A stretch of DNA of 43,530 bases. It comes from Bacteroidales bacterium (lineage in GTDB: Bacteria; Bacteroidota; Bacteroidia; Bacteroidales; Marinilabiliaceae). The translations under genes and the position numbers were made by a program. Under the pieces are notes generated by a model. The model had not been told where the DNA came from and did not search any database. It saw only the letters and a program-made list of their open reading frames with translations. Location of the stretch: assembly GCA_900766825.1 (NCBI GenBank), contig CAAFWU010000031.1, positions 1 through 43,530 on the forward strand. The letters run 5' to 3'. Positions 33,928-42,457 of the stretch are shown one piece after another. Position 1 is the first letter of the stretch. Each line of letters opens with the position of its first letter.

Positions 33928-34635
33928 GTGAAGATAAAAAGACTGGAGATGGAGACTTCGGTGCCGAGCAACATTGAAAGTGAGGTACGTATGGAGCATA
34001 AAAGAGAACAGAGGCGGAATATTAGCCTAATATCTGCGGCATTGGCACTGACTGTTGCACTGACAATGACGCTGACCATGCTGACCACAATAATTAGCTG
34101 CGGCGAGGTGACAACACCTAAGCCAAGGGGGTATTTTAGAATTACACTGCCCGAACATGACTACACGGTATACGATGGCGGAGAGTACACCTTTGAACAT
34201 TCGACCATGAGCCAGATAAATCATGAAAAGGGTCGGGATGCTCAAGAGGGTTGGATAAACGTGACGTACCCAGCGCTAAATTGCAAGATTCACGTGACCT
34301 ATATGCACTTGGGAATCAAAGAGGAAGAGTATGCGTACGAGGACAGCCACGACTTTGCCTACAAGCACACCATAAAGGCGGACGCTATTGGCGAAAGCTA
34401 CTACGATGATGGAGAGCGAAGGGTACATGCTGTGCTATACGACATTAAGGGCAATGCGGCCACACCAGCACAGTTTGCCATAACGGACAGTTTAGGACGA
34501 TTTTTCAGAGGATCTCTCTACTTTAATTGTCAACCAAACAAGGATAGTTTGGCTCCAGTGGTAACATATCTTAGGGATGACATAAGCCACATGATAGAGA
34601 CATTCAATTGGAAGAACAATTCAAAAAAACAGTAG
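33928..34635 (+). CDS. gldD: GldD-like lipoprotein
   Basis: The product has a long hydrophobic signal ending in lipobox IISC (Cys58 of the longest frame). The mature part opens with PKPRGYFRITLPEHDY, the GldD hallmark, and continues with NCKIHVTYMHLG and LGRFFRGSLYFNCQPNKDS. GldD is a gliding/type IX secretion-associated lipoprotein, widely kept even in non-gliding Bacteroidota. The longest frame starts with GTG at 33928; ATG at 33991 gives a more usual signal peptide. It is followed 25 bases later by the PPTase gene. The gene usually found between ssb and gldD (gldE) is not here. Confidence 0.85.
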   Translation: MKIKRLEMETSVPSNIESEVRMEHKREQRRNISLISAALALTVALTMTLTMLTTIISCGEVTTPKPRGYFRITLPEHDYTVYDGGEYTFEHSTMSQINHEKGRDAQEGWINVTYPALNCKIHVTYMHLGIKEEEYAYEDSHDFAYKHTIKADAIGESYYDDGERRVHAVLYDIKGNAATPAQFAITDSLGRFFRGSLYFNCQPNKDSLAPVVTYLRDDISHMIETFNWKNNSKKQ

Positions 34636-34660
34636 ATAAGCGGAAAGAGAATAAAGAGCT

Positions 34661-35284
34661 ATGCCACTATACAAACAACACGAAGACGAAGGAACCCTGA
34701 CGGGCATATGGCGAATGACTGAAAGCCTGGAAGAGTTGGAGGCAATGTACACAGTGCACGAAGCCGAGCGCCATATCTACGTTGGATTTAGGAACGACAG
34801 ACGACGCAAGGAGTGGCTGACTGTGAGGATATTGCTTCGCGAACTTATGGGGACCGAGGTGGAGATTCGATACAAAGAGAGCGGCAAACCATACTTGATT
34901 GGCAGCGATAAGTACATTAGCATAACCCACACTATTGGCTACGTTGGCATAAGGTTGGGCAATAGGCCAGTGGCCATAGATATGGAGTATAAGTCGAAGA
35001 GGGTCATAAACTTAATTCCCAGATTTGTATCGGAGGCGGAGATGAGGTACATAGACCCAAAGGACCAAATAACATCGGCATTGGTGATATGGAGCGCCAA
35101 AGAGAGTTTGTATAAACTTTTTGACATAAGCGACATTTTGTTCGATGAACACTTGGCTGTAAGAGACCTTGACTTGAGCGAGGAGAGAGGAAGTTTTTGC
35201 GGAATTCTGAATAAGGGGAACCAACATTGCGAGGTTGAGTTACACTATTGGCTCCACGACGACTTGATTTTGGTCTACTATTAA
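34661..35284 (+). CDS. 4'-phosphopantetheinyl transferase superfamily protein
   Basis: The 207-residue product has the Sfp-type PPTase motifs: GKPYLIGSDKYISITHT, VAIDMEYKSKRV (metal-binding Asp and Glu) and WSAKESLYKLF. It transfers the phosphopantetheine arm of CoA to a carrier protein such as ACP. Length (about 200) is that of stand-alone PPTases. It lies 25 bases downstream of gldD, so the two are cotranscribed. Confidence 0.9.
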   Translation: MPLYKQHEDEGTLTGIWRMTESLEELEAMYTVHEAERHIYVGFRNDRRRKEWLTVRILLRELMGTEVEIRYKESGKPYLIGSDKYISITHTIGYVGIRLGNRPVAIDMEYKSKRVINLIPRFVSEAEMRYIDPKDQITSALVIWSAKESLYKLFDISDILFDEHLAVRDLDLSEERGSFCGILNKGNQHCEVELHYWLHDDLILVYY

Positions 35285-35368
35285 ACAATGTAGTTCCTTG
35301 TTTATAAGTTAGCTACAGCAACAGCCAAAGAACAAAAAGAGACTTAAGAACCCTAAGACCCAAAGGGG

Positions 35369-36115
35369 ATGAAAATGGAGAAAGAGAACACTCTGGATAG
35401 AATAGTGAGGGCGGTGGAGAGAGGCCAAAAGATGGTGGCCATGCTCATAGACCCCGATAAATATAACGCAGCTACATTACAGAACTTGCAACGCAGCGGC
35501 AACTTGCCAGACATTGTATTGGTGGGCGGCAGCATTGTACAGTCCGACACAGACGCAGTTGTGGGAGATATAAAACGGACTGTTGGCAAGGAGTCGATGG
35601 TGATACTATTCCCAGGCGACGAGGGGCAACTTAGTGCTCAAGCCGATGCTTTGTTATTCCTCTCACTGGTGTCGGGGCGGAACCCAGAATACCTAATAGG
35701 TCAGCAAGTTAGGGCTGCGGTAAAGGTAAGACAGATGGGATTGGAAACCATAGCCACGGCCTATATGCTGATAGACGGAGGTCGGAGAACATCGGTGGAA
35801 TACGTGAGCAACACTATGCCTTTGCCAGCCGATAAACCCGACTTGGCCGTTGCTACAGCCATGGCCTCGGAGTTGATGGGAATGCAAATGGCATATTTGG
35901 AAGCTGGGAGTGGAGCCTTGAGTCCTGTGCCAACCAGAACGATTGAGATGGTACGCAAGGCAGTGAGGATGCCCCTGATTGTAGGGGGAGGGCTTCGCAC
36001 AAGAGCCTGTGTGGAGGCAGCATTTGAGGCGGGAGCGGACATTGCCGTGGTTGGCACAGCCATTGAACAAAACCCAGAGGTTGCGGCCGAAATAATGGCT
36101 GCAAGGAATAGATGA
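35369..36115 (+). CDS. pcrB: Prenylglyceryl phosphate synthase (PcrB/GGGPS family)
   Basis: This 248-residue TIM-barrel enzyme has the family motifs AMLIDPDKYN, VLVGGSIVQSDT, YLEAGSGALSPVP and PLIVGGGLRTRACVEAAFEAGADIAVVGTA. Family members transfer a polyprenyl group (C20 in archaea, C35 in Bacillus) to glycerol-1-phosphate. In Bacteroidota the natural lipid product is not settled, so chain length is not assigned. It is cytoplasmic, on the plus strand after the PPTase. Confidence 0.9.
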   Translation: MKMEKENTLDRIVRAVERGQKMVAMLIDPDKYNAATLQNLQRSGNLPDIVLVGGSIVQSDTDAVVGDIKRTVGKESMVILFPGDEGQLSAQADALLFLSLVSGRNPEYLIGQQVRAAVKVRQMGLETIATAYMLIDGGRRTSVEYVSNTMPLPADKPDLAVATAMASELMGMQMAYLEAGSGALSPVPTRTIEMVRKAVRMPLIVGGGLRTRACVEAAFEAGADIAVVGTAIEQNPEVAAEIMAARNR

Positions 36116-36192
36116 TGGGGGATGAATTGAGGAGGATAGATGGTGAAATTAAAAGAAAAGGATGGAATAGAGAGACGTGGAATGACAAAAAG

Positions 36193-36223
36193 TTGTTCAA
36201 AAAGGTATAATTAATTATATTTG
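36193..36223 (+). promoter_or_regulatory. Strong Bacteroidota promoter
   Basis: TTG (36193-36195) and TATATTTG (36216-36223) are 20 bases apart. The start of transcription would be near 36230, about 300 bases before the next gene, which points to a separate RNA or a long leader. Confidence 0.7.
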
Positions 36224-36229
36224 CGTAGT

Positions 36230-36460
36230 ATTCGCTTTATAGTTTTAGTTAACATACACGTTTTGTAAGACAAATGCTTCACAGACACAGCACTGGCTTC
36301 TAAGATGGCTGCGTGAACACAAGAGTTGGAAAGTGAAGCGAGGACCAAGTGGGTAATGGCTAAGGCCTAAGGTCATTGACTATCTGCCTTGGAGGTTTTA
36401 GAATCAGAACAGAGTCTAACTGGGAATTGGTCTGATGATTAGGTCGATATAAAAGCGTTG
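36230..36460 (+). ncRNA. Candidate structured RNA or long leader
   Basis: This segment starts at the predicted start of transcription of a strong promoter and precedes the class IV aminotransferase gene. It is not coding. It contains several complementary arms: GCTTCAC/GTGAAGC (36276-36282 with 36333-36339), CAGC/GCTG inside that (36288-36291 with 36308-36311), CTAAGGC/GCCTTGG (36360-36366 with 36386-36392), and ATCAGA/TCTGAT (36403-36408 with 36431-36436). I did not find the conserved sequence of tmRNA, RNase P RNA or SRP RNA; a 6S-like RNA is possible but unproven. The end is not fixed by a clear terminator. Confidence 0.45.
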
Positions 36461-36527
36461 TGTTGACTAAAGAAGCAAAAAGACAAAAAACAAACGGAAA
36501 ATTGGGTTACTTCAATAAATTTTGGCA

Positions 36528-37352
36528 ATGCAGTATATTGGAAGTTGTATTATCAAAAACGGTGTCATAGAGTCTCTTGAGGATCAGGAGCCTATGGGAG
36601 CCGACATGGAAGTATATGAAGTTATTCGCGTGGAGGGAGGTTGTCCGCTGTTTTTGGAGGACCATATGGATCGTTGGCGCACGAGCATGGAGGCAACAAA
36701 GCATCCCCTACCCCAATGGACCTCAAAATTCGAGAACCTGATAAGTTGGCTAATTGTATGCAATGGCATAACAGACTGTGACTTGCGCATTGCATCAGGA
36801 GCCAACGACACCATACAATGTGGTTTCATAGAGACCCACTACCCCACCCCAGATATGTACGCCGAGGGTGTGGAGTGCCAAATATTGAGGGCAGAGCGTG
36901 AGGATCCGCGCCTAAAGATTTACCACCATCAGATGCGTGAGGATGCTGCAAAACAGCAGACAACAACAAAAGCTTACGAGAGTTTGCTGGTAAACCGCAA
37001 TGGCGAGGTAACGGAGGGCAGCCGATCTAACGTCTACTTTGTGAGCAACGATGGCATAATACGTACAGCCCCAGACAACATGGTACTTGGAGGCATAATG
37101 CGAAAAAAGGTTACAGCCTTGTGCCAAACACTGGGCATAGAGTTGGAATACAAGGCAGTGAAAGAGAGCGAGATTGGGCAGTATTCGGTCGCGTTTTTGA
37201 GTAGCACGCCTATGCGCATATTGCCAATACGGCAGATTGGAAGTGTGGTGTACAACAAACAGGGCGAGGGAGCAGCACAAGAGGTGCTGAGGAGGCTGAT
37301 GAGTGAGATGGAGCGAGTGGTAGCAAACCAAAAGAATGGCTGCAAGAAATGA
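36528..37352 (+). CDS. Aminotransferase class IV (branched-chain/aminodeoxychorismate lyase type)
   Basis: The 274-residue fold-type IV PLP enzyme has LKIYHHQMRED (catalytic Lys in LK), the EGSRSNVYFV phosphate-contact loop and LGGIMRKKV. The ending LSSTPMRILPI is family-like. It may be a branched-chain or D-amino-acid aminotransferase, or 4-amino-4-deoxychorismate lyase; the sequence cannot choose. An ATG at 36528 is preferred to an in-frame TTG at 36522. It overlaps the downstream lipoprotein gene by 4 bases. Confidence 0.85.
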   Translation: MQYIGSCIIKNGVIESLEDQEPMGADMEVYEVIRVEGGCPLFLEDHMDRWRTSMEATKHPLPQWTSKFENLISWLIVCNGITDCDLRIASGANDTIQCGFIETHYPTPDMYAEGVECQILRAEREDPRLKIYHHQMREDAAKQQTTTKAYESLLVNRNGEVTEGSRSNVYFVSNDGIIRTAPDNMVLGGIMRKKVTALCQTLGIELEYKAVKESEIGQYSVAFLSSTPMRILPIRQIGSVVYNKQGEGAAQEVLRRLMSEMERVVANQKNGCKK

Positions 37353-38149
37353 AAAGTGTTGAGAATAGATACTCGGCAAAACGAGCGATAAAGTCATTAA
37401 CCACCATGCTACTTAGGTTGATGTGCATGGTAGGCGTTGGTGTGGCAACAACACAGGGTCTGACGTCTTGTGCTGAGGAGGAGAATCATAATGGCGTTGT
37501 TCCCCTAAAGGGAGAGGTGACGTATGATTTGACCTACTCCGAGGAATTGGCACGAACAGGCGACATGGGCACCTTCTTACCCCATAGCGTGAGCGGCATC
37601 TACGACACGGCAAACGTTAAGCTAATAAGCAAAGCCCCATTGGGATTGGCATCGATAAGTTTGACGCTGGGTTGCGAAGAGGACTTTATTGCCATAGATT
37701 TGGATCAGGCCAAGATGTTGCTTAGACCTCAAGATTTGGTGAGCGAGGAAGAACGCAATGCCTTGACGAGCAAAATGAAGATAAGCGTAGAGCCAGGAAT
37801 AACGGAAATATCTGGCTTCAAAAGCCGACACATTGTGCTAACCCCCGATGATACGCTGGATACGGATGTGGTGATAGACTTGTTCTATGCACCATTTTCG
37901 GGAATACACATCGAGGAATCAACAGATTACCGCGCCTTTATATTTCATAGAGACCAATCGAGTAAAAGGCATTTCCCTGGTCTGATAACGGCAATAAAGA
38001 CACGTGTGGAGGATAAGGAGATGCAGATAATGCTCAAAAGTGTGAAGGCCATGGATAGCATAACAGCCGAAGACTTCAAACGCCCAGAGGGTTTTGTTGA
38101 GACCAGTAGGGATGAGTTGATTGCTATGGTGGATATGCTTACTCGATAA
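37349..38149 (+). CDS. Lipoprotein of unknown function
   Basis: The 266-residue product has a lipoprotein signal (lipobox LTSC, Cys41) after a long basic N-terminus. The mature part contains alternating polar beta-like segments such as EVTYDLTYSEELARTG and GFKSRHIVLTPDD, and no motif that I recognise. It overlaps the class IV aminotransferase gene by 4 bases (ATGA). A strong terminator lies about 80 bases downstream, so the two form a short transcript or the end of a longer one. Confidence 0.75.
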   Translation: MKSVENRYSAKRAIKSLTTMLLRLMCMVGVGVATTQGLTSCAEEENHNGVVPLKGEVTYDLTYSEELARTGDMGTFLPHSVSGIYDTANVKLISKAPLGLASISLTLGCEEDFIAIDLDQAKMLLRPQDLVSEEERNALTSKMKISVEPGITEISGFKSRHIVLTPDDTLDTDVVIDLFYAPFSGIHIEESTDYRAFIFHRDQSSKRHFPGLITAIKTRVEDKEMQIMLKSVKAMDSITAEDFKRPEGFVETSRDELIAMVDMLTR

Positions 38150-38229
38150 GGAGGAAGACTAACAAAAAAACTGAAAGAGAGACCAGCACACACCCTGATA
38201 AGGCTTATGGTTGGCACAGAAAATATATT

Positions 38230-38265
38230 GGCCGCAGCAAAACTTGTTGAGCTGCGGCCGTTTTT
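38230..38265 (+). terminator. Terminator after the unknown lipoprotein
   Basis: GGCCGCAGC (38230-38238) pairs with GCTGCGGCC (38251-38259), followed by GTTTTT. Confidence 0.88.
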
Positions 38266-38420
38266 AGTGCTAATTATTTGGTTGTTGATTTTAGCAATAG
38301 GCAATGAGTTGCAGTTCGTCCTACAGGATAAACGATATAATATATTGTTCGTAAGGGTATTGAACGGCAACAGAAAACTGATTGACAGATAAGACGAGAA
38401 CACATCACTACTCAAAAACA

Positions 38421-41057
38421 ATGAGCGCAACATCTAAGAAACAGAGTAAAAAGCAGACCACAGAACAAGAGGCGGCTCCCCAACAGAGCATATTTGTGTT
38501 GGGGATTGGGTTGATTGTGATAGGCATTCTCCTATTTGTAAGTTTGGCTGCCTTTGCATGGACTGGTGGTGCCGACCGTAGCATATTCGATTTGAGTCTG
38601 GCAGAGTTGTTTACAAACACAGAGGTGGAGGTTAAGAATCCACTTGGAAAATTGGGAGCATGGGTGGCAGACATGCTGATAACCAATGGCATAGGCATTA
38701 TGTCATTGGCTTTGCCGTGGATGATTGTACTAAGCGGACTGCGTATACTGGGTGTTAGAAAGATAAACTTAAAACATCAGTTGGCGGTATGCTTGGGTGT
38801 GGCCATATGGGGAAGCGTAATGTTGGGCTTTGTGTTTATGCGATTTTCGGAGCATTCCTATCTGCTTGCTGGTGGAGCACATGGGCACTTTGTGGCCACT
38901 TGGTTGGTGAGTTCAATTGGAGGTGTGGGCACTTTTGCTCTGCTGACGGTCACGCTCTTCTGTTTTATTGCAAGCAAAACCGATAGGCTAAGACAGTTGG
39001 TTGTGAACATGCTGCAGAAGTTGCATATTAAGTTGCCCAATATTGACATGAGTACCTATGAAGGAGAGACTATAGAGATGGAACATGTAGATGGTGATGA
39101 GAAACGAAGTGGTGCACAGAATGGTGAGGAGAGTGCAAACAATGCAGATGACAATGAAGATGAATGGGATAATGATTCTCAAAATGATGAAGAAAATGGG
39201 GAGAACGAGAAAGAGAATGGGACTGATGGAGAGCGAAATGGTGAGGTGGAGAATGGAGAGAGCGAGACGCACGGTATGCCACCTATGCAAATTGTGTTTG
39301 CTAAGGGTGATGGCACTGCCGACAGAGAGGGAGCTAACGGCAACGAATACGACCCTCAGGCACCAATAAACATAACATTCGCAGCCAAAGATGGATCAAG
39401 AAATGGCAATGAGGCTGAAGTAGGTCAGGATGGTGAAGGAGACAATGGCACCGAGGGACCAGAATGGGTTGTGCAGCAGAGCGGAACGGAGGAACATGGT
39501 AAGCTAACGCACATTGGGTTGGACGAGAAGTATGACCCAACGTTGGACTTGGCCAATTATAAGTTCCCAAGCATTGACCTTCTCAACGATATGGACACGA
39601 ACATAGACAAAGAGCAGTATGAGGCTGATTTGCAACAGAATAGAGATAAGATTGTAGAGACACTGGAGAACTTCCAGATAAAGATAGATAGGATAACGGC
39701 ACAGGTGGGTCCAACGGTAACACTGTTCGAGATTGTGCCAGCACCAGGTATTAGGATATCGAAAATACAGAATTTGGAGAATGATATTGCCTTGAGCCTA
39801 TCGGCATTGGGTATTCGTATTGTGGCACCAATGCCAGGTCGTGGAACCATAGGCATAGAGGTGCCAAACTCGACGCCAAGTGTGGTTAGTATGAAGTCTT
39901 GCTTGACATCGGTGAACTACATAAACTCGAAGGCGGAGATACCTATTGCCATTGGCAAAGACATATCGAACAACACATTTGTATTTGACTTGGCAAAGAC
40001 ACCTCACTTGCTGGTGGCTGGTGCTACGGGTCAGGGTAAGTCGGTGGGTCTGAATGCTATAATAACATCGATACTTTACAGGATGCACCCATCGCAGGTT
40101 AAGTTTGTGCTGATCGACCCCAAGCGAGTGGAGTTGAGCATTTACAAAGTGTTGGAGAAACACTATTTGGCCAAGATGGCAAGCGAGGATGATGCTGTAA
40201 TTGTGGATATGGACAAGGTAAAGAGTACCCTTCAATCTCTGACCATAGAGATGGAGGATAGGTACTCACTGCTGGAGGCGAGCCACGAGCGCAACATAAA
40301 AGATTACAATCAGAAGTTTATAAGCCGCCAGTTGAATCCTGAGAACGGGCATAGGTTTATGCCGTATATAGTGGTGGTTATAGATGAGTTTGCGGACCTA
40401 ATTATGCAGGCGGGGAAGGAGGTTGAGATGCCAATTGCTCGATTGGCTCAGAAGGCTCGCGCTGTTGGCATCCACATAATATTGGCAACTCAGCGCCCAG
40501 CTGCTAACATATTGACTGGTAATATTAAAGCTAACTTTCCTTCGCGCATAGCCTTTAAGGTGTCGGGCATGGTGGACTCACGATGCATTTTGGATTACTC
40601 GGGTGCTCAGCACTTGATTGGTCGTGGCGATATGTTGGTTCACATATCGGGTCAGATGACAGCAACGCGTGTGCAGTGTGCTTTTGTTGACACACCAGAG
40701 GTGGAAAAGATAACGGAATTCATAAGCAAACAGCAGGGATATGCGTGTGCCTATGAGTTGCCAGACTGCACGGTTGACGAAAAGGGTCAGGTGGTGGAAA
40801 TGGATACCGACATGGCACCTGGGAAGTTTGACAAGATGATACGTCAGGTGGCTGAGATGGTTGTGGAGAGTCAGTATGGTTCGACAAGTGTTATTCAGCG
40901 TCAGTTTGGTGTGGGATATAACCGCGCGGGCAAGATGATGGATCAGTTGGAACGGATGGGTATAGTGTCGGCACAAGAGGGAAGTAAGCCGAGGCAGATA
41001 TACATTACAACGAAGGCGGAGTTGGAGAAGATTTTGCAGTCGTTTGACATAGAATGA
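38421..41057 (+). CDS. ftsK: FtsK/SpoIIIE DNA translocase
   Basis: The 878-residue product has four N-terminal transmembrane segments (about 24-48, 85-110, 120-140, 158-184). A very acidic, Asn/Glu/Asp/Gly-rich linker follows (about 215-345). The C-terminus holds the motor: Walker A GATGQGKS at 534-541, KFVLIDPKRVEL, Walker B VVVIDEFADLI, and the winged-helix gamma domain at the end (YGSTSVIQRQFGVGYNRAGKMMDQLERMGIV). FtsK moves DNA at the septum and helps dimer resolution. An ATG at 38421 is chosen; a longer frame would begin with TTG at 38382. LolA follows, as in many Bacteroidales. Confidence 0.96.
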   Translation: MSATSKKQSKKQTTEQEAAPQQSIFVLGIGLIVIGILLFVSLAAFAWTGGADRSIFDLSLAELFTNTEVEVKNPLGKLGAWVADMLITNGIGIMSLALPWMIVLSGLRILGVRKINLKHQLAVCLGVAIWGSVMLGFVFMRFSEHSYLLAGGAHGHFVATWLVSSIGGVGTFALLTVTLFCFIASKTDRLRQLVVNMLQKLHIKLPNIDMSTYEGETIEMEHVDGDEKRSGAQNGEESANNADDNEDEWDNDSQNDEENGENEKENGTDGERNGEVENGESETHGMPPMQIVFAKGDGTADREGANGNEYDPQAPINITFAAKDGSRNGNEAEVGQDGEGDNGTEGPEWVVQQSGTEEHGKLTHIGLDEKYDPTLDLANYKFPSIDLLNDMDTNIDKEQYEADLQQNRDKIVETLENFQIKIDRITAQVGPTVTLFEIVPAPGIRISKIQNLENDIALSLSALGIRIVAPMPGRGTIGIEVPNSTPSVVSMKSCLTSVNYINSKAEIPIAIGKDISNNTFVFDLAKTPHLLVAGATGQGKSVGLNAIITSILYRMHPSQVKFVLIDPKRVELSIYKVLEKHYLAKMASEDDAVIVDMDKVKSTLQSLTIEMEDRYSLLEASHERNIKDYNQKFISRQLNPENGHRFMPYIVVVIDEFADLIMQAGKEVEMPIARLAQKARAVGIHIILATQRPAANILTGNIKANFPSRIAFKVSGMVDSRCILDYSGAQHLIGRGDMLVHISGQMTATRVQCAFVDTPEVEKITEFISKQQGYACAYELPDCTVDEKGQVVEMDTDMAPGKFDKMIRQVAEMVVESQYGSTSVIQRQFGVGYNRAGKMMDQLERMGIVSAQEGSKPRQIYITTKAELEKILQSFDIE

Positions 41058-41120
41058 CCACTTTGGGCACACTGTTTGCAAGAGGTGGCAATGTAGAACG
41101 TTAGAAAACGAAGAAAAGCA

Positions 41121-41837
41121 ATGTTTATGAATAAGTTACGTAACATATTTGGTCAAAGAGTTGGCCAGATGGTTGTGATGTGTATTGCGGCGGTGGCAAT
41201 GACAATGAGCACAACGAGGAGTGAGGCTCAGAGTGCTGAGGCAGAAATGGAAGCTTCGGCAGAAAGGGCGCGTAAGGTTTTGAGTGAGATGTCGAGCAAA
41301 GTGAAGAGTGCCCAGACGGTGAGCGTTGGGTTCACTGCTACTCTGGAGAATAAGCGAACTGGAGAGAAGACTGAGAATAAGGGGACACTGGCTATGAAGG
41401 GAGAAAAGTACGTATTGGATGTAAACGATATGGTAACATACCACAACGGTAAGGAGGTGGCGGTGTGGCAAAAGAGGCATAACGAGGTGGACATAAGCGA
41501 CCCAGATCCTGAAGAGGAGGGTGATTTGTCGCCAAAGAAGATATTCAGTGCCTACAACGAGGGGTATAGGCTAAGGATGTTGGGCGATGTGAAGGTGGGG
41601 ACGAGCGTGTGTTGCGAGGTGGACCTCTACCCTACGGATAAGACTTCGATTGTGAGAATACGCCTGACGATTGACAAGAGTACGAAGCAACTGAAGAGGT
41701 TTTGGCAACAGAACAAGAGTGGAGAGACGCTTACAGTGACCATTGACAGATATGAAACTAACAAGGCTATGGTGGATGATATGTTTACATTTGACGCAAG
41801 CAAACATCCAGACATTGAGGTTGTTGACTTGAGGTAG
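41121..41837 (+). CDS. lolA: LolA-like outer membrane lipoprotein carrier protein
   Basis: The 238-residue product has a signal peptide (VVMCIAAVAMTMSTTRSEAQ) and a LolA-like half-barrel: KSAQTVSVGFTATL, GEKYVLDVNDMVTYHNGKEVAVWQ and LTIDKSTKQLKRFWQQNKSG. LolA-type proteins shuttle lipoproteins across the periplasm. It is 63 bases downstream of ftsK, a common pairing in Bacteroidales, and is followed by a strong terminator. Confidence 0.87.
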   Translation: MFMNKLRNIFGQRVGQMVVMCIAAVAMTMSTTRSEAQSAEAEMEASAERARKVLSEMSSKVKSAQTVSVGFTATLENKRTGEKTENKGTLAMKGEKYVLDVNDMVTYHNGKEVAVWQKRHNEVDISDPDPEEEGDLSPKKIFSAYNEGYRLRMLGDVKVGTSVCCEVDLYPTDKTSIVRIRLTIDKSTKQLKRFWQQNKSGETLTVTIDRYETNKAMVDDMFTFDASKHPDIEVVDLR

Positions 41838-41857
41838 AGGAGAAGTAAAAAGAAATA

Positions 41858-41916
41858 GATGAGTTCTGAGTGTGGGCAGAATGCGGGGGTCCAGAAATTC
41901 AGAACTCATCTTTTTT
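41858..41916 (+). terminator. Terminator between lolA and the HD-domain gene
   Basis: GATGAGTTCTGA (41858-41869) and TCAGAACTCATC (41899-41910) form a perfect 12-base stem. TTTTTT follows on the plus strand, and a T-rich stretch follows on the minus strand, so it can serve the convergent genes on both sides. Confidence 0.88.
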
Positions 41917-41952
41917 ATAATGTGTTATGTTTGGAGTGATTGGGGATTGGAA

Positions 41953-42456
41953 CTAATGAACTTGAGGGAACATGTTGGCTATGAGGTTGAGGCCCGATTG
42001 GGTTCGGAAGACATGGGTGACGAAGTGGGAGATTTGCTGGGGTGTGAGACAGTCCTCATAGCAATTGACCAAAAAGTCGGCTTCTAGGAGAATTTGCCAG
42101 TCGATGCCTTGAACGCCAGAATAGGTGTGGTGATGCCCAACGAGAAAGGCAACTCGCTCTATTTGCTGCGGAGTGAAGCCTCCAACTTGCTGAAGGAGTT
42201 GACTGGCGAGGGCTGGTCCCTCTTTTTCTTGGAGGTAGCCATCGCATTTGCCATAGAGTTGTTCGCATTGGTGGATTCCAATGTCGTGGACAACAGCAGC
42301 AGCTTGTGTGATGAGGTCGGTCTGAGGGTCGAGACCTTCGAGAGTTGCAATGGTGGTCGCAAAGTTGTGAACTTTGACAAAGTGGTGGATGCGTTTGGCA
42401 TCGGCACGGTCGAAGGCTACCATGGCTTGGATTAGGTTAGCAATTAAAGGATTCAT
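41953..42456 (-). CDS. HD-domain protein
   Basis: This 167-residue protein has the HD metal-binding pattern: H30 in VKVHNFA, HD at 57-58 in VVHDIGIHQCEQ, and a HHH cluster near residue 105 (VGHHHTY). HD proteins are mostly phosphohydrolases acting on nucleotides. Substrate is unknown. The ATG at 42456 is one base from the aat start codon on the other strand; an extension to 42555 would overlap aat heavily and has no domain. Confidence 0.85.
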   Translation of the reverse strand: MNPLIANLIQAMVAFDRADAKRIHHFVKVHNFATTIATLEGLDPQTDLITQAAAVVHDIGIHQCEQLYGKCDGYLQEKEGPALASQLLQQVGGFTPQQIERVAFLVGHHHTYSGVQGIDWQILLEADFLVNCYEDCLTPQQISHFVTHVFRTQSGLNLIANMFPQVH

Positions 42457-42457
42457 T

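Noticed and set aside
36230..36460. Identification as tmRNA, RNase P RNA or SRP RNA
   Set aside because: The conserved core sequences of those RNAs are not visible, so only a generic RNA candidate is reported.
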